From Tillus elongatus (lineage: Eukaryota > Arthropoda > Insecta > Coleoptera > Cleridae), in the NCBI GenBank assembly GCA_964006375.1, contig OZ023266.1, forward strand, positions 18,980,590 to 19,044,589: a stretch of DNA of 64,000 nucleotides, given 5' to 3'. Shown here piece after piece: positions 9,716 through 21,081 of the stretch. The notes under the pieces were generated by a model. It made no database searches and had not been told where the DNA came from. It saw only the letters and a list, made by a program, of their open reading frames with translations. Within the stretch, counting starts at the first letter, position 1. The number at the start of each line of letters is the position of its first letter. The position numbers and the translations under genes are program-made.

Positions 9716-12700
9716 TTACTGATTAGAGTGTGTAGGAGGCTTCGACCAATCCACACTCAAAATAAGATGATCATATCCAAAACCGCTCAACACTTTAATA
9801 GCCCTGGCTGCATCCGTCCTAAATTTAAAATGAATGTAAGCAAATCCTTTACATATGCCAGTCTGCTTATCTTTAGCCAAATACAGCTTTTGAATTGGTC
9901 CAAAAGGCTTGACAAGATCTTCCAGATCACTTTCTGTAGTAATATCGCTCAAATTTGCTATACGTATTGCTGTTTGATCATCTTTACGGGCCATGCTTGG
10001 GTTGTCTGGACGTTTACTAGCCCCTTCTCTTAAACTTGGAGGTACATATTTGGTGCCACCTGGTTTACTGGATTCACCTGCAGCTGTTCAAAGACAAATT
10101 TACATTAGTCACTTCTAATATGTTGCACATGGCTAAATATACAAATGAAAAAATATATATTGTCAAATTAGCTATAATTTTGATGATACCCAACAGTGAA
10201 CAGTACCAACATCCCAAATAAAAATAGCCTAAGCCTCAATTCCTGTGGAATGCATATGACATTTCAATAAATTCATGAGATTCAACATGTACACACTTTA
10301 ATTAAAATATTCTAAAGTATGATGTAAAATGTAATAAAAATACAAATAAAGTAGATATACACAAAATAAGATATACAAAATAGAAAAGAACTTACCAGCA
10401 GTAGGACCTTTCTTATCTTCAGCAGCTTTAGCAGCACCCACCATTGTATCTTTCCAGGGACATTTTGAGGTCCAGTGATCACCACTACATGCACGGCACT
10501 TGACAACATTTTTGTCACCCAAAGCTGTAAGTTAAATACCATACAGTCAATACATGTAACAAACAGAAATCAATGTGATAACATTGTATTAAAGATAATG
10601 TTTGACCTAATGCTTATTATTAGTAATGGGATCCGAGGATCGGAAAGGATTTGTCCTGAAAAGTACCTATCGTACTCAAGTACCCACAAAAAGAATCAAA
10701 TCTGTGTATGAATCCTAGATGCTCAAACTGAATGATTCAAATGGTTCGTTCCCAGTACCCAGATTCGAAATAGAAGATGAAAACTTGCGTCCGCCGGCAC
10801 TCGACAGACCTATCGGATTCTCTGGTAAAGAGCAAGAGGGAAAATGACTTGCACATGTAGCAGTGGCGATTTCTCCTAGTGAGCTAGGTGTGCGCCGCAC
10901 ACCCTAAAATATAATCAAAATGTGCACAGTTAAATATGTTTTATTTGTTTTTCCCTTAGTCTTAATACACTACATATTTTGTGAAAATCGATTTAATTTA
11001 CTTATTTGATTTCATGAATAATCGGTTAATAGTAACATATTCAGAGAATATGAGTAGGTCAATAGCAACGGGGAATGAATTCGGGTTAGGTGTGCGTTAA
11101 TATTTCCGAACAACTTGAGTCGATTAAGATGTATTAATATACAGTGCAGTCCCTCACCCACGTCTTTAAAATAGTGAAAAAAATACCATTGATTTTAAGG
11201 CTGGGATGAGCTGTAAAAATATAGCTCAAGACAAATAAAAGGAACGCCTGTCTACCCAACCCTGCGACAGCATTATTTACGAGCATCACCACTGCGCTTG
11301 CAGAGACGATAGAATTTAGAATAAAAGACTATAATACATTTTTACACGTTGTTATTTAGTACCATATTAACATTGAACTACTTTTAATGTTTTCAGTCTT
11401 CAACCCCTTTCCGGACGGTGCTAACGCTAACACAATTTTGTGTGAAGAGAAGATATTGTATAATAATTCCTTGTTCTTTTCGTGTTTTAAAGTTTTAAGT
11501 GATTTTAATTTGTTAGTGCTGCGGTGAGATTAATTTATTTATCTACATATTATTCCCATATAGATACAATATATGTATGTACATTTAGTGTTCATAATTT
11601 TTAAAACAAAGATATAAATTATCTGTGTTTGCATAATGGCAGAAGAAATAACTATTCAGCAATTGTTTCAAAAACCTTTTTCCATTAGGTCTTTTGAAGA
11701 AAAAATGCAGCTAATAGGAAAACGACCTTGTCCGCAAATGCCGAATCTTGTTATGAAACATACAGTTAAAAAAGATAACTGCAATGACTATACCAGACAT
11801 TTTTCACTCACGCAATATGAAAAAACAATTTGGTTGGCAGGGTGTCCCATACGAAATAAATTATTTTGTTGGCCATGTTTGTTGTTTAAGTCAGAATCAC
11901 TGAAAAATGTTTGGAATACAGAAGGTTTTTCAGATCTAAACCATTTATGTGCTACAACGAATATTTTCCCGAAAGAAAATCTAGGATAAAAACTCAAACA
12001 CTAAAGGTAAACTGGTATACCAATGAATTGAAATGTCATAAAAACCGGCTGGATGCACTCTACACAATATGGTTGGTGAAAAGAGATAACGAGTCATTAA
12101 TGGCATACCAAACCTACCGAGACTGCTATCGCGACAAAGTTCGAGTGGCAAAGGCTGAAGGGGTTGCCATGGCTATTCAGCAAGCGGAAGACAAGCAAAA
12201 AGCTACATGGAAGATTATAAAGGGTGAAACACAAGAAAAACATAAACAGTTACCTTCATTAACACCAGAAGCATGTAATAGTTATTTTGCTAATATAAGT
12301 AAAAATATTTTTCAACAAATAAACGAAAATAATATAGTACCACGAACATATATTAAGACCAAAGTTATTAATACAATGAATTCATTTTATCTGCGGGAGG
12401 TGACGTCGCTGGAGGTTTGGAGAGTGGTATGTGCCTTGAAAGCCAAAATAACGCCAGACTGTTATGGAATAAATGTAAAATTTTTAAAAACAGTTATTTA
12501 CAGCATACTAGATCCAATAACAGCTTTAGTAAATGAATGTTTGCAGGCTGGCCTGTTTCCAGAGGAACTTAAGAAAGCAGACGTAAGTATGGCATATAAG
12601 GGTGGCAATGTTGCCTCTTTGGATAGCTTTAGACCTATTTCCATTTCGCCAGCACTTTCAAAAATATTTGAGTACGTAATAAAGCAACAGCTTGAAGAAT

Positions 12701-15700
12701 ATTTAGAAGCAAAAGGTTTTCTCAGTGAGGAGCTTCATGGCTTTCGAGGAGGTAAATCAACAGTCACTGCGCTGGTAAACACAACAAATAAATTAAGTGA
12801 GGCGCTGGACCCTGGCAATATGGCACAATGCATATATTGTGATTTACATAAGGCATTTGACACAGTATCACATGAGATATTACTAACCAAATTGGAACAC
12901 TATGGCATTAGGGGTTTGCCACTGAGGCTCTTTAAGTCATACCTTACCAACCGATACCAAAGAGTGAAGCTAAATGGACAGTACTCGAGTTGGCAGACAC
13001 AAACATGCGATATACCTCAGGGTTCGCTGCTAGGGCCTCTCCTATTCATTATATACACAAATGATCTTCCAGAGAACGTTTCGTCTGATGCAGTTTCTCT
13101 CTATGCAGACGATACCTCATTTGTAAACATTGGCAGAAATGAAGCTGAACTTAATGAGAGAAGAAATATCACAATGTCGGAAGCAGGAGAATGGTTTAGA
13201 AATAATAAACTGAAACTCAATGTAAACAAAACAAAAGTCTTGAATATCAGCTCCCACCAAACGCAACCAAGACAAAAACAATCTGTGAAATTTCTAGGTG
13301 TATATATACAATCAGATTTTCGCTGGTCAATGCACATTGAAAAGCTCCAGGGCACATTGGCGTCGTGTCTGTATCTGTTGAGGCGTCTGATGAACATCAG
13401 TAATTACCAGACAGTGTTGACAGCTTATCATGCATGTTTCCAAAGTAGGGCTACCTATGGTATCCTAATATGGGGGAGTAGCCCTGGAGTGTCTGAAATA
13501 TTTCTGCAACAGAAAGCTGCAGTAAGAATAATCTGTTCTGTAGACAGCCGTACAAGTTGTAGAACCTTATTCACGAAGACAGGCATACTTACCATCTTTT
13601 CAGCATATATTTTGGAAAGTGTCTTATATACTTACCAACATCAAGAGGACTACAACCAAAACGGTGATTACCACGAATATGGTACCCGAGGCAGACAGAA
13701 CATATCCATTCCTTATCATAGAATAAAAAGAGCTGAAACCGGGGTGAATTGCTGGGGTGTCAAGTTCTTCAATAAAATCCCCCAGAATATAAGATCAAAA
13801 CATAAGCGAGAATTTAGGAGAAATGTGAAAAACACTCTTATGAAGTATGCATTTTATTCTTTAAGTGAATACCTCAATATGGACATTGAGTGGATAGAGT
13901 AGAGCCACTAGAGACAACATAAGATGCCATTTTTTTTATATGTGTAAATTTGTTTCTTTTGTCTTTTGTATTTTTGTTTGTTTTTGATGTTTATTTCACA
14001 ATTTTAGTTCTATAATCTTATATTTGGTATTTGTTTGACAAGGCTGTGTAATTTTTGCCAGAATAAATATTATTATTATTATCAGCAGCGCTGCAAAAAC
14101 ATGAACGAAGCCAATTTCATGCGAATTGTTTTTTAAAATTTAGTTTATTTGGAAAACAAAGAATTGATGTTCAACTTGACGAGCAAAATCGAGACAATAT
14201 TCGCATTCATAATGAACAAGTGAGAAAAAATCGAGAAATTTTAGAACGGCTAATACAAGCTACATGTTTTCTGGGAAAACAAGAATTGCCATTTCAAGGA
14301 CACAACGAGTCGGCGGAATCTTTAAATAAAGGAAATTTTCGAGAATATTTAGAATCTACTCGAGAATTTGATCCCCTGTTGGGCAATCATTTGCAAACAT
14401 CAACAATATTTCGCGGTACATCTGCAACTATACAAAATGATTTAATCAAGGTCATAAATAGTGTAATGATGGATGAGATAAAACAACAAATTGATGCAAC
14501 TGAATTTGTGTCCATTATGTTGGATGAAACCACTGATATCATAAATAAGTCTCAACTTTCAACTGTATTTAGATACGTATACCATGGATCGACTTACAAA
14601 AGGTTAATTAATTTTACTGATGTAAGTGCTAACCGAACTTCTGCAGGATTATTTCAACATGTGGAAAATGTCGTCGATTCTTTTAAGATAGGTCGTAAAC
14701 TCATTGGGCAGACCTATGATGGAGCGTCCGTTATGGCTGGCAATTTAAATGGACTAAAAACAAAAGTTTTGGAAAAATACCCAAATGCCATTTTTACACA
14801 TTGCTATGCTCATGTGTTGAACCTAGTTTTGCAACAGTCGTTAAATAATGTTCCGCAGTGCAGAATATTTTTTCAAACATTAAATGGTTTGGCTGCATTT
14901 TTTAGTAAATCGACGAAACGAACCCATTTGTTAAAGAATTTTGTATACTGTTTATGAATATAGATCTCAGTTGCTGGCATTCTTTTCACATTGCATCGAA
15001 AAGTCTGGTGATTGGGATCATGATTTTAATGTCAAATTCCAAGGGTTTCTAGCTTTCTTCAAAAAATTTGATAACATTTTTTTGCTGTGTTTATTCTCAA
15101 AAATATTTTCCCACACAGATGTTCTGTATGATATTCTGCAAACGAAAACATTTGACATACTTTATTGCAGTAAGAAGGTAGTCGATACATTAAATGCCTT
15201 TGAAGAGATTCACGAAAATGAGAATTCATTTGTGGAAATGTATGAATGAACAAATGGCCAAATTTCTCCAAACGATTCTACAAACTATAATGATGCGCGT
15301 TCGGCAAAAAGGCAGAAAATCGACGATTCTGTTGTCCCAAACCAATTATCTTTTCGCCGGCTATTTTGTGAAATTATAGACAATGTATGTGTTCAAATTA
15401 ATAGCAGATATTCTTCAATTGAAACACTTAGTTATTTTAATCTTTTACATAGTGATAAATTTCCTTTTTTTAAAACAAAGTTTCCAGACAGTGAATTCGA
15501 TAAACTCAAGATTTTATACAAAGACGTGTTTGATTTCATAAGACTTAAAAATGAACTAATAGTTATTTATTCATCTACAGAGTTTGAAAATAAAGCTATA
15601 CATGAAATCGTTCATTTTATGTACGCTAATAAACTTAATATGGGACTAAAAAAAGTTTATAAACTAACAATATTAATTTTAACAATACCAACGACAACGG

Positions 15701-18700
15701 CGTCCATAGAAAGGTCGTTTTCTGCACTGAAGAGGATAAAAACTTACAATCGTTCAACCCAACAAGAAGAGAGACTCACCGGACTGGCTTTGATGTCAAT
15801 TGAAAAAAGTATTCTTGTCGAACTCCAAAGCAATAAAGAATGCTTTTATGATTCTGTTATAAACAATTTTTTGAAACAGGATCGACGATTGGAATTTATA
15901 TATAAATAGTAGCCATGTAAGTTTTTTTTAATTTTAAATTTAATCTTATTTTAACGCAAATCATGTTGACATTTAAAATTATATTTAAGAATGCTTGTAA
16001 CCGATCTTATAACACAATACATCACTGTAGTAAGTCCGTTAAGTCACTGTCAATGCATTTTTTGTTTGAGTGACAAACTACATTTTCATATCTATTTTTT
16101 CTAAAGAAAATTTTTCAGTGTAATTTAAAATTAACATTTTGTATGCAAAAAAAGTTGTATTCCTCGCCGTCACCACTAACAGCAACTCGTTGCACACACC
16201 CGAACTTTATGGTCAGGAGACGCCACTGACAGGTAGTTAGATGAAAGAAAGAAATAGAATCAGAATTTGTGTGTGTTAAATGAATGAAAACATTGAAAAG
16301 GATTCGAATCCGACATATGAATCAAGCCTTCTGTACCCGAATTCGGAAACAAAAGTACAAACCATTATGACATTCGTCAGTCATTACCCAGCACTGTATG
16401 GGGTAGACAGCCGCTAGCTATAAGGGATGCTCCCTTGACACTCGCAAACTAATATTATAACTATATAGCTATTATTTGATAATCTATCAATAAGAAGCTA
16501 ATTTTAATAGTACATATTTTAAAAGTGAAATAAAATCTTTGAACGGTCTGTAACTTGAGATCAATTAGTCATTTCAAAATACATTAACGAAAAGTCATTT
16601 GGAAATAAATCTTTATAATTTACAATGTTTTTAATTATTAATTAAGATTTTACAAGGTTATCATACAGTTACAAATAAAAAGAAATAGTGAAAAAGGCCA
16701 TAAACTGTAAATTTTGTTTTTATAACAATAATTGTCACGAATAGATTTTAACTTAAATTTGTTTAATTAATATGAAAGTTTCTCTCAATGCATGAAATGC
16801 CCGTCTACTTAAGGAGCGCCATTATTATATGTGTTTCGACCATTATAACAACTGCACCCTCAAGGGTACAATCCAATTTAAAAAAGAACAAAACTATACA
16901 AAACGCTATACAAGTTGAAGTTTCATCTAGTGTCCCCATTTATTTCAAACACTTTATTATATTAGAAATTATATTTTTAATTTGTAGTTTCTATATTATT
17001 ATAAAATTAAGTGATAATATTATAATATGGTATTTAAAATGGTGAATTTGCAGTTTAACTCACGGACGATTTGAAAAATATCGACTGCTGATAGATAGAG
17101 TTTGGTGACTTAAATGCACGCTGACGCAAATGTTACCTTTTGTTCTCCCTTATTTCCCGAGTTATTCGCATTTAAAGTTGTTTACACATTACACAGTTTT
17201 TTAACAATTTTCTAGTACGGTCCTGTCACGTGCCGTCTCATTCCCTCCTAAACATTACATTTGGCATAAGGTGTCCATTGTGTTTGGGAATCCCTAGAAT
17301 ATTCTCGTATCAGAATATGGGAAATTGTCATTATAACTGACAGTTTACACATCACTTTCAGTACGGCGCTAGTACCAGTACGCTTTGGACGCTTTCTCAT
17401 ACATTCCTGTATTACGAACATTTCTTCTGAAATTGTGTGCTGTTTACCTTGTTCTGCTGATGACCAGTGGTATTATAGTGGCTTATAAGCTGCTTGTGTG
17501 GCCCCTTTTCTTGGTCGGTGACGTGTTATTTGTTTCCTATGTTGTTTTTGTGGCGAGGAAATTGCCATGTCGAGGCCGTCAAATTACAAGGTCAGGTCAG
17601 GTTGCCTACACAAGGGCCGGACCTACATCATTTTCCTGAGATGTTAAGGTAAGTTTGTGTAAATTTGTTGTTCTTTTGTGTAAATTTCGATGGTTTCGCT
17701 GTATTTGCTATGGGATGTTCGGTGATGCTTAAGTAGGCAGGTCCCGTCCATGCATCGCTAGAGCGGCATTGCCGAACGATGTTTATTGCTCTAGGGGCCT
17801 GCCTGTACTGACCTGCCCTGTAGGTCAGGTCAGGTCAGGTTAGGTAGGCCCCTACAGCAATAAGGATGCTTAAGTAGACGGGTCCCGTCCATGCATCGCT
17901 AGAGCGGCATTGCCGGACGGTGTTTATTGTTCTAGGGGCCTGCAGTACTGACCTTCCTGACCTGCCCTGTAGGTCAGGTCAGTACAGGCAGGCCCCTACA
18001 GCAATAAGCACCGTCCGGCAATGCCGCTTGTGGTATGTCGTCAGGATGTGAAAAAGACAGCTTTCAAGCCGCTTTCTTCGCATTTTCTGGTCATATTTCC
18101 TCCTTACTTCCTACCCCGCCCAGCACCCCTGGTCGCGTAACTTCCTTGGGGGGTGAGAACAAGAAATTTTTCTTGTGGGTTGTGCGTTCAGGAGGGGGGG
18201 TCCTAGGCACGTTTTTGAAGAGAAAAATTTCAAAATCGTCTGTGAGTTAAACTGCAAATTTACCTTTACAATAATCAAAAATTTAATGAACATCTTTATA
18301 AACGTTTTATTTATCAAAGCTTTCTTTTTAATGACAGGTCATTTGCGTAAAATCTGATAATTTATAAAAAGTCGCGATCTCCACCAAATACAATTTTTTT
18401 TACGAAAACTAAATTAAATATAAGCGTTGAGTCTACATACACCAATTAATTATGGTGCCGAGTTTCACTTCCTAATACACCAGTATTCAGTTTTCAGTCA
18501 TATCCATTTTCATTCCAAGTAGATACAAAAAGATCAGACGACAGACGTAAAGTTAACAGTAAAAGATTCACTACACTACCCACTAGTCACAAAAGATTAA
18601 TTCTATAGGATTCGGATTCAGTACCTAGTACCAACAAAAGGATTAGATCTTTCCTATCACTACTTATAGTGGTTACAGGTTTTCCAAGGTATTAACTTTG

Positions 18701-19124
18701 AGATATTAATTATTGAGTCAGAATCACATACTACTTTCAAGAAACCAAAGTTTAAAAATTCATACGAACCTTTCAATTTATCAAGCCCATCATCCTCTGG
18801 TTTGTTATCCTCTTCTTTGCTGGTGATGTATTGCATGTAAACATCTTCGCCTACTATTGTGGTAGCTGGATTTGGACCTGGTTTATCACTGGTGCATTTA
18901 CCAAACTTCTTCCATGTCTTCCTTACGGCTACAGATTTGGGAACAATGCGCTTTTCTATCTTATAAGTGCGTACAACTTTGACTTTCTTGTTTTGGTCGT
19001 TCATCTTGTATTCGGTTACAATTTTATAACCATTATCGAAAACCTCGGTTGAAGGAGGTAAGGTACCCCCTTCCAACTCAACCTCATCGGCCCAACTTGA
19101 TTTTACGTCTTCGGCTGCAGGCAT
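9716..19124 (-). CDS. eIF3g: Eukaryotic translation initiation factor 3 subunit G
   Basis: Complete gene in three coding exons: 19124-18770, 10524-10396 and 10077-9716 (stop 9718-9716), giving 281 residues. Human eIF3g is about 320. Both introns are phase 1 with GT/AG ends, of 8245 and 318 nt. The N-terminal region starts with SSWADEVE and carries the eIF3g domain ([23 protein letters not shown]). Exon 2 has the zinc knuckle C128-x2-C131-x3-H135-x4-C140 within [18 protein letters not shown]. Exon 3 starts with [12 protein letters not shown] and ends with an RRM containing IRIANLS (RNP2), GFAYIHF (RNP1) and the family signature [16 protein letters not shown]. eIF3g is a cytosolic eIF3 subunit acting in scanning and reinitiation. 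Intron 1 holds a hAT element carrying a LINE, yet all coding signals are intact. Confidence 0.96.
11947..13902 (+). CDS. Reverse transcriptase of nested LINE (open, chimeric start)
   Basis: Open reading frame of about 650 codons encoding a Jockey/CR1-type reverse transcriptase without endonuclease. Order: linker ([18 protein letters not shown]), fingers ([15 protein letters not shown]), motif A ([14 protein letters not shown]), [10 protein letters not shown], the catalytic box [16 protein letters not shown] and a C-terminal region ending WIE. The first ATG in frame (11947) lies in hAT-derived DNA, out of the hAT frame; reading past the junction makes a short chimeric N-terminus. The frame has no stop or frameshift, unlike most LINE copies here. 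It cannot make target nicks by itself because the endonuclease is absent. A retained ORF is not evidence of expression. Confidence 0.85.
   Translation: MCYNEYFPERKSRIKTQTLKVNWYTNELKCHKNRLDALYTIWLVKRDNESLMAYQTYRDCYRDKVRVAKAEGVAMAIQQAEDKQKATWKIIKGETQEKHKQLPSLTPEACNSYFANISKNIFQQINENNIVPRTYIKTKVINTMNSFYLREVTSLEVWRVVCALKAKITPDCYGINVKFLKTVIYSILDPITALVNECLQAGLFPEELKKADVSMAYKGGNVASLDSFRPISISPALSKIFEYVIKQQLEEYLEAKGFLSEELHGFRGGKSTVTALVNTTNKLSEALDPGNMAQCIYCDLHKAFDTVSHEILLTKLEHYGIRGLPLRLFKSYLTNRYQRVKLNGQYSSWQTQTCDIPQGSLLGPLLFIIYTNDLPENVSSDAVSLYADDTSFVNIGRNEAELNERRNITMSEAGEWFRNNKLKLNVNKTKVLNISSHQTQPRQKQSVKFLGVYIQSDFRWSMHIEKLQGTLASCLYLLRRLMNISNYQTVLTAYHACFQSRATYGILIWGSSPGVSEIFLQQKAAVRIICSVDSRTSCRTLFTKTGILTIFSAYILESVLYTYQHQEDYNQNGDYHEYGTRGRQNISIPYHRIKRAETGVNCWGVKFFNKIPQNIRSKHKREFRRNVKNTLMKYAFYSLSEYLNMDIEWIE
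11955..14082 (+). mobile_element. LINE nested inside hAT 1 (5'-truncated)
   Basis: A Jockey/CR1-type LINE lacking ORF1 and endonuclease. It begins at about 11955, where hAT sequence stops and the LINE linker ([12 protein letters not shown]) starts. It ends with the 3' tail AATAAATATTATTATTATTAT at 14062-14082. Both sides continue as hAT transposase. The exact 5' breakpoint and any target duplication are not clear from the sequence. Confidence 0.88.
16229..17720. other. eIF3g intron 1, no further gene
   Basis: Mostly AT-rich intron sequence. The open frames at 16788-17045 and 17385-17639 have no recognisable domain and no exon signals. Confidence 0.4.
17721..18030. repeat. Tandem and inverted repeats with AGGTCA runs
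   Basis: A unit starting GATGCTTAAGTAG at 17724 recurs at 17865 (period about 141 bp). Each unit has GCATCGCTAGAGCGGCATTG and then a hairpin around CTAGGGGCCTGC / AGGCCCCTA. The second hairpin is extended: GCGGCATTGCCGGACGG (17910 on) pairs with CCGTCCGGCAATGCCGC at about 18011-18027. The loops hold runs of AGGTC/AGGTCA (17822-17846). Confidence 0.8.
18036..18255. repeat. Fragment of TIR element G core
   Basis: It matches the interior of the 6.2-7.4 kb element: AAAAAGACAGCTTTCAAG, CTACCCCGCCCAGCACCCCT, AACTTCCTTGGGGGGTG and ACAAGAAATTTTTCTTGTGG. No TIRs remain. Confidence 0.75.
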
Positions 19125-19529
19125 TGTAATCTCTTTTGTGGTTCAATTTGGAGAAAATATGTCTTTGTATCTTACACGTTTCACGATTTTCACAACTAAC
19201 CTTCATTAAAAACTCTCTGGGGGGCGGACGCAAGACAACTGACAGGTGTGACAGCTGACAGTTAACTAATTACAATACAGTAACATTTGAGGGCGCTGCT
19301 GTTTTTTATTATCACAGAATTCCTTATCTGCGTTTCTTAAAGCGAAAATTTCTCAGAGAACAATTGTGACCCCGTCTAAGTGTATTATAACTTATAACGA
19401 AAAGAAAACATTAAATCTTTTATTAAATAATGTTTTTACATTGAAATATACTGGCAAAAAACGTATTTTATTTTAAAGAGACATTATATACGTCATTTTA
19501 AATTGTAATATAAATTTTTGCATAAATAT

Positions 19530-19899
19530 TGTTACGTTCTACGGAGTTCTGGATTTGTTGATTAACAAAACACAGCTTTCCAAACTACTAATTTATTATT
19601 ACCAACTATTTTCCAACACCAGTATCAACTAAAATATTTCTCTTCTCTATTATTAAATGTCCATACAACTATATTCCTCTATCGCCTTCTATGATCACTC
19701 TTATATGCCAACACTTACTGTTGACTCGCCTAATACTCTACGATCACTTTTCTACACCACCTTATTCAATACTTAACTTACTCTGCGCACCGCTCGTCTA
19801 TTTATACTGTCTATAGAGATTCTAGACGTTCTACACTATTCTACACCTGTCACTTCTTGTCTATTCTAGAAATGTCATTCCAGACTGTTCGCGGTGACA
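19530..19899 (-). mobile_element. Solo LTR
   Basis: On the minus strand a 370-bp segment starts TGTCACCGCGAAC and ends GTAACA (TG...CA). It holds a TATA-like TATAAATAG (19797-19805). It is flanked by ATAT at 19526-19529 and 19900-19903, a 4-bp duplication, although in AT-rich sequence. No internal coding region adjoins it, so it is the residue of LTR-LTR recombination. It is unrelated in sequence to the LTRs at 49.5/54.0 kb. Confidence 0.7.
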
Positions 19900-20954
19900 A
19901 TATATATTTTAAATTTTGCTTAATACTAACTAAATGCAGACTTCAAATATAAACGTTTTTCATTAACGTAAAACTAAGCAAATTAAATGTTTTTTTTCAA
20001 ACAACTATACACTTATTTGGAGAGTACGACTGCCAGTTATATGTACCATTTATTAAGTTGACATATAAGTATATTACTATCTTTGTGGCAAAAAGGTTGT
20101 AAGAGTTAAGTCACCTTGAGTCAACGTTTAGCCTTTAGGATACTTGCTACCTCAGTATACTCCAATCCAAGAAAATAATGTCCTTTTATTCTTTATGTTT
20201 TCTGACATCTATGATGTCACAATTCGTGAATGACTAAACTAATTTCTTGATGAAATGTAATAAGAAACGCTGCGGTAATTGACATTTTTGCCATGTATAG
20301 TAAAGCAGTATAATATTTAAATTATGTGGTGTTACATTGTAATTACTATATAATCTACACAAAACAAAAGTAAGGTAGGTATAGATTGGAATGTGATTTT
20401 GTATAATGATAAACTAATTTAAGAAGTGACTATGGAAGTATTGTATAAAAAGTACGACTAATAATAAAATTTTACAAAATTGAAGAAGTGACAGTACTCA
20501 AGAAGCTTTTTCACATTTAGTATTGCATTAGGACCATATCTCTATCCCTAAAATATAAAATAAATTTATGTTCTAAATATCTACCCTAAATTATGATATA
20601 TGCAAGTACAACATTTGCTTCTTTATGTTTCACAAAAGAAGGAAAACCTTATGCTCACATGACCTTTATGTGTATAGCAGGGTTGGTTTTCCTTCTTTTA
20701 GCTTTTAATTAGGCAAACTGATGTCAGGGCAGGTCAGGAAAATTGGTTGGACAGGCTTCTTCTAAAACTGTACCTTAGTAAAGGCCTTTTATGTCGTCAA
20801 ATTAACATTTAAGATCGCAGCTTTGTAGCCAAATTCACATGTGACGCGAGAGGCTTGTCTTGAAAATGTAGCTGACAACAAATTGTTCACTACAGGGACT
20901 TCCGACAAAACAGTGAAAGTTTATTTGTATACCTTGCTTAGGTTTATCATGCCC

Positions 20955-20995
20955 GTAATGAGGCTAACGTTGTCAGCGAAACGATCGTCAGGTCC
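20955..20995 (+). ncRNA. Hammerhead-ribozyme-like motif 3
   Basis: TAATGA, stem II GCTAAC-GTT-GTCAGC (five of six pairs), GAAAC, GATC cap, GTC. The first strand deviates from CTGATGA at two positions. About 65 bp downstream resembles the flank of motif 2 (TTCTCCAAA, then a TTATTTGTGAC-like stretch), so the two are copies of one repeat. Confidence 0.35.
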
Positions 20996-21081
20996 TAAAA
21001 ATGAGGTTGGCGAATTGGATTCTCCAAAGTGATCTTATTTGTGACGTCATACCAGTTTATACAGAAAATAAAAGACTTATG

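Larger units (their letters stand above)
11636..15909 (+). pseudogene. hAT transposase (ZMYM1-like, TTF zinc finger), interrupted
   Basis: From ATG 11636, the N-terminal TTF-type zinc finger reads [19 protein letters not shown], then GFSDLNHL near 11945. Coding resumes at 14085 with [15 protein letters not shown] after the inserted LINE. The catalytic core follows ([10 protein letters not shown] with the first Asp, [24 protein letters not shown]). Near 14940 a segment is lost and the frame shifts; sequence resumes as [11 protein letters not shown]. Another frameshift lies near 15245. The C-terminal hAT dimerisation region (15526-15909) has [21 protein letters not shown]. The enzyme would have excised and inserted hAT DNA. 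It is dead through the insertion, frameshifts and internal loss. Confidence 0.92.
10861..16228 (+). mobile_element. hAT transposon 1 (5.4 kb, with nested LINE)
   Basis: The ends are CAGTGGCG at 10861 and CGCCACTG ending at 16228. Next to them, TCTCCT is shared in inverted orientation after a 3-nt offset. The flanking 8-mers are ACATGTAG (10853-10860) and ACAGGTAG (16229-16236), a target-site duplication with one mismatch, as hAT elements make. The element carries a broken ZMYM1-like hAT transposase (11636-15909) and a LINE inserted at about 11955-14082. It sits in eIF3g intron 1, in the opposite orientation to the gene. Confidence 0.93.

Noticed and set aside
16788..17045. 85-codon hydrophobic frame in eIF3g intron 1
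   Set aside because: AT-rich Ile/Phe-heavy composition, no recognisable family, and inside an intron of the opposite-strand gene.
17385..17639. 84-codon frame with apparent membrane segments
   Set aside because: It runs into AGGTCA repeat sequence and lacks support. Hydrophobic runs are expected in T-rich DNA.
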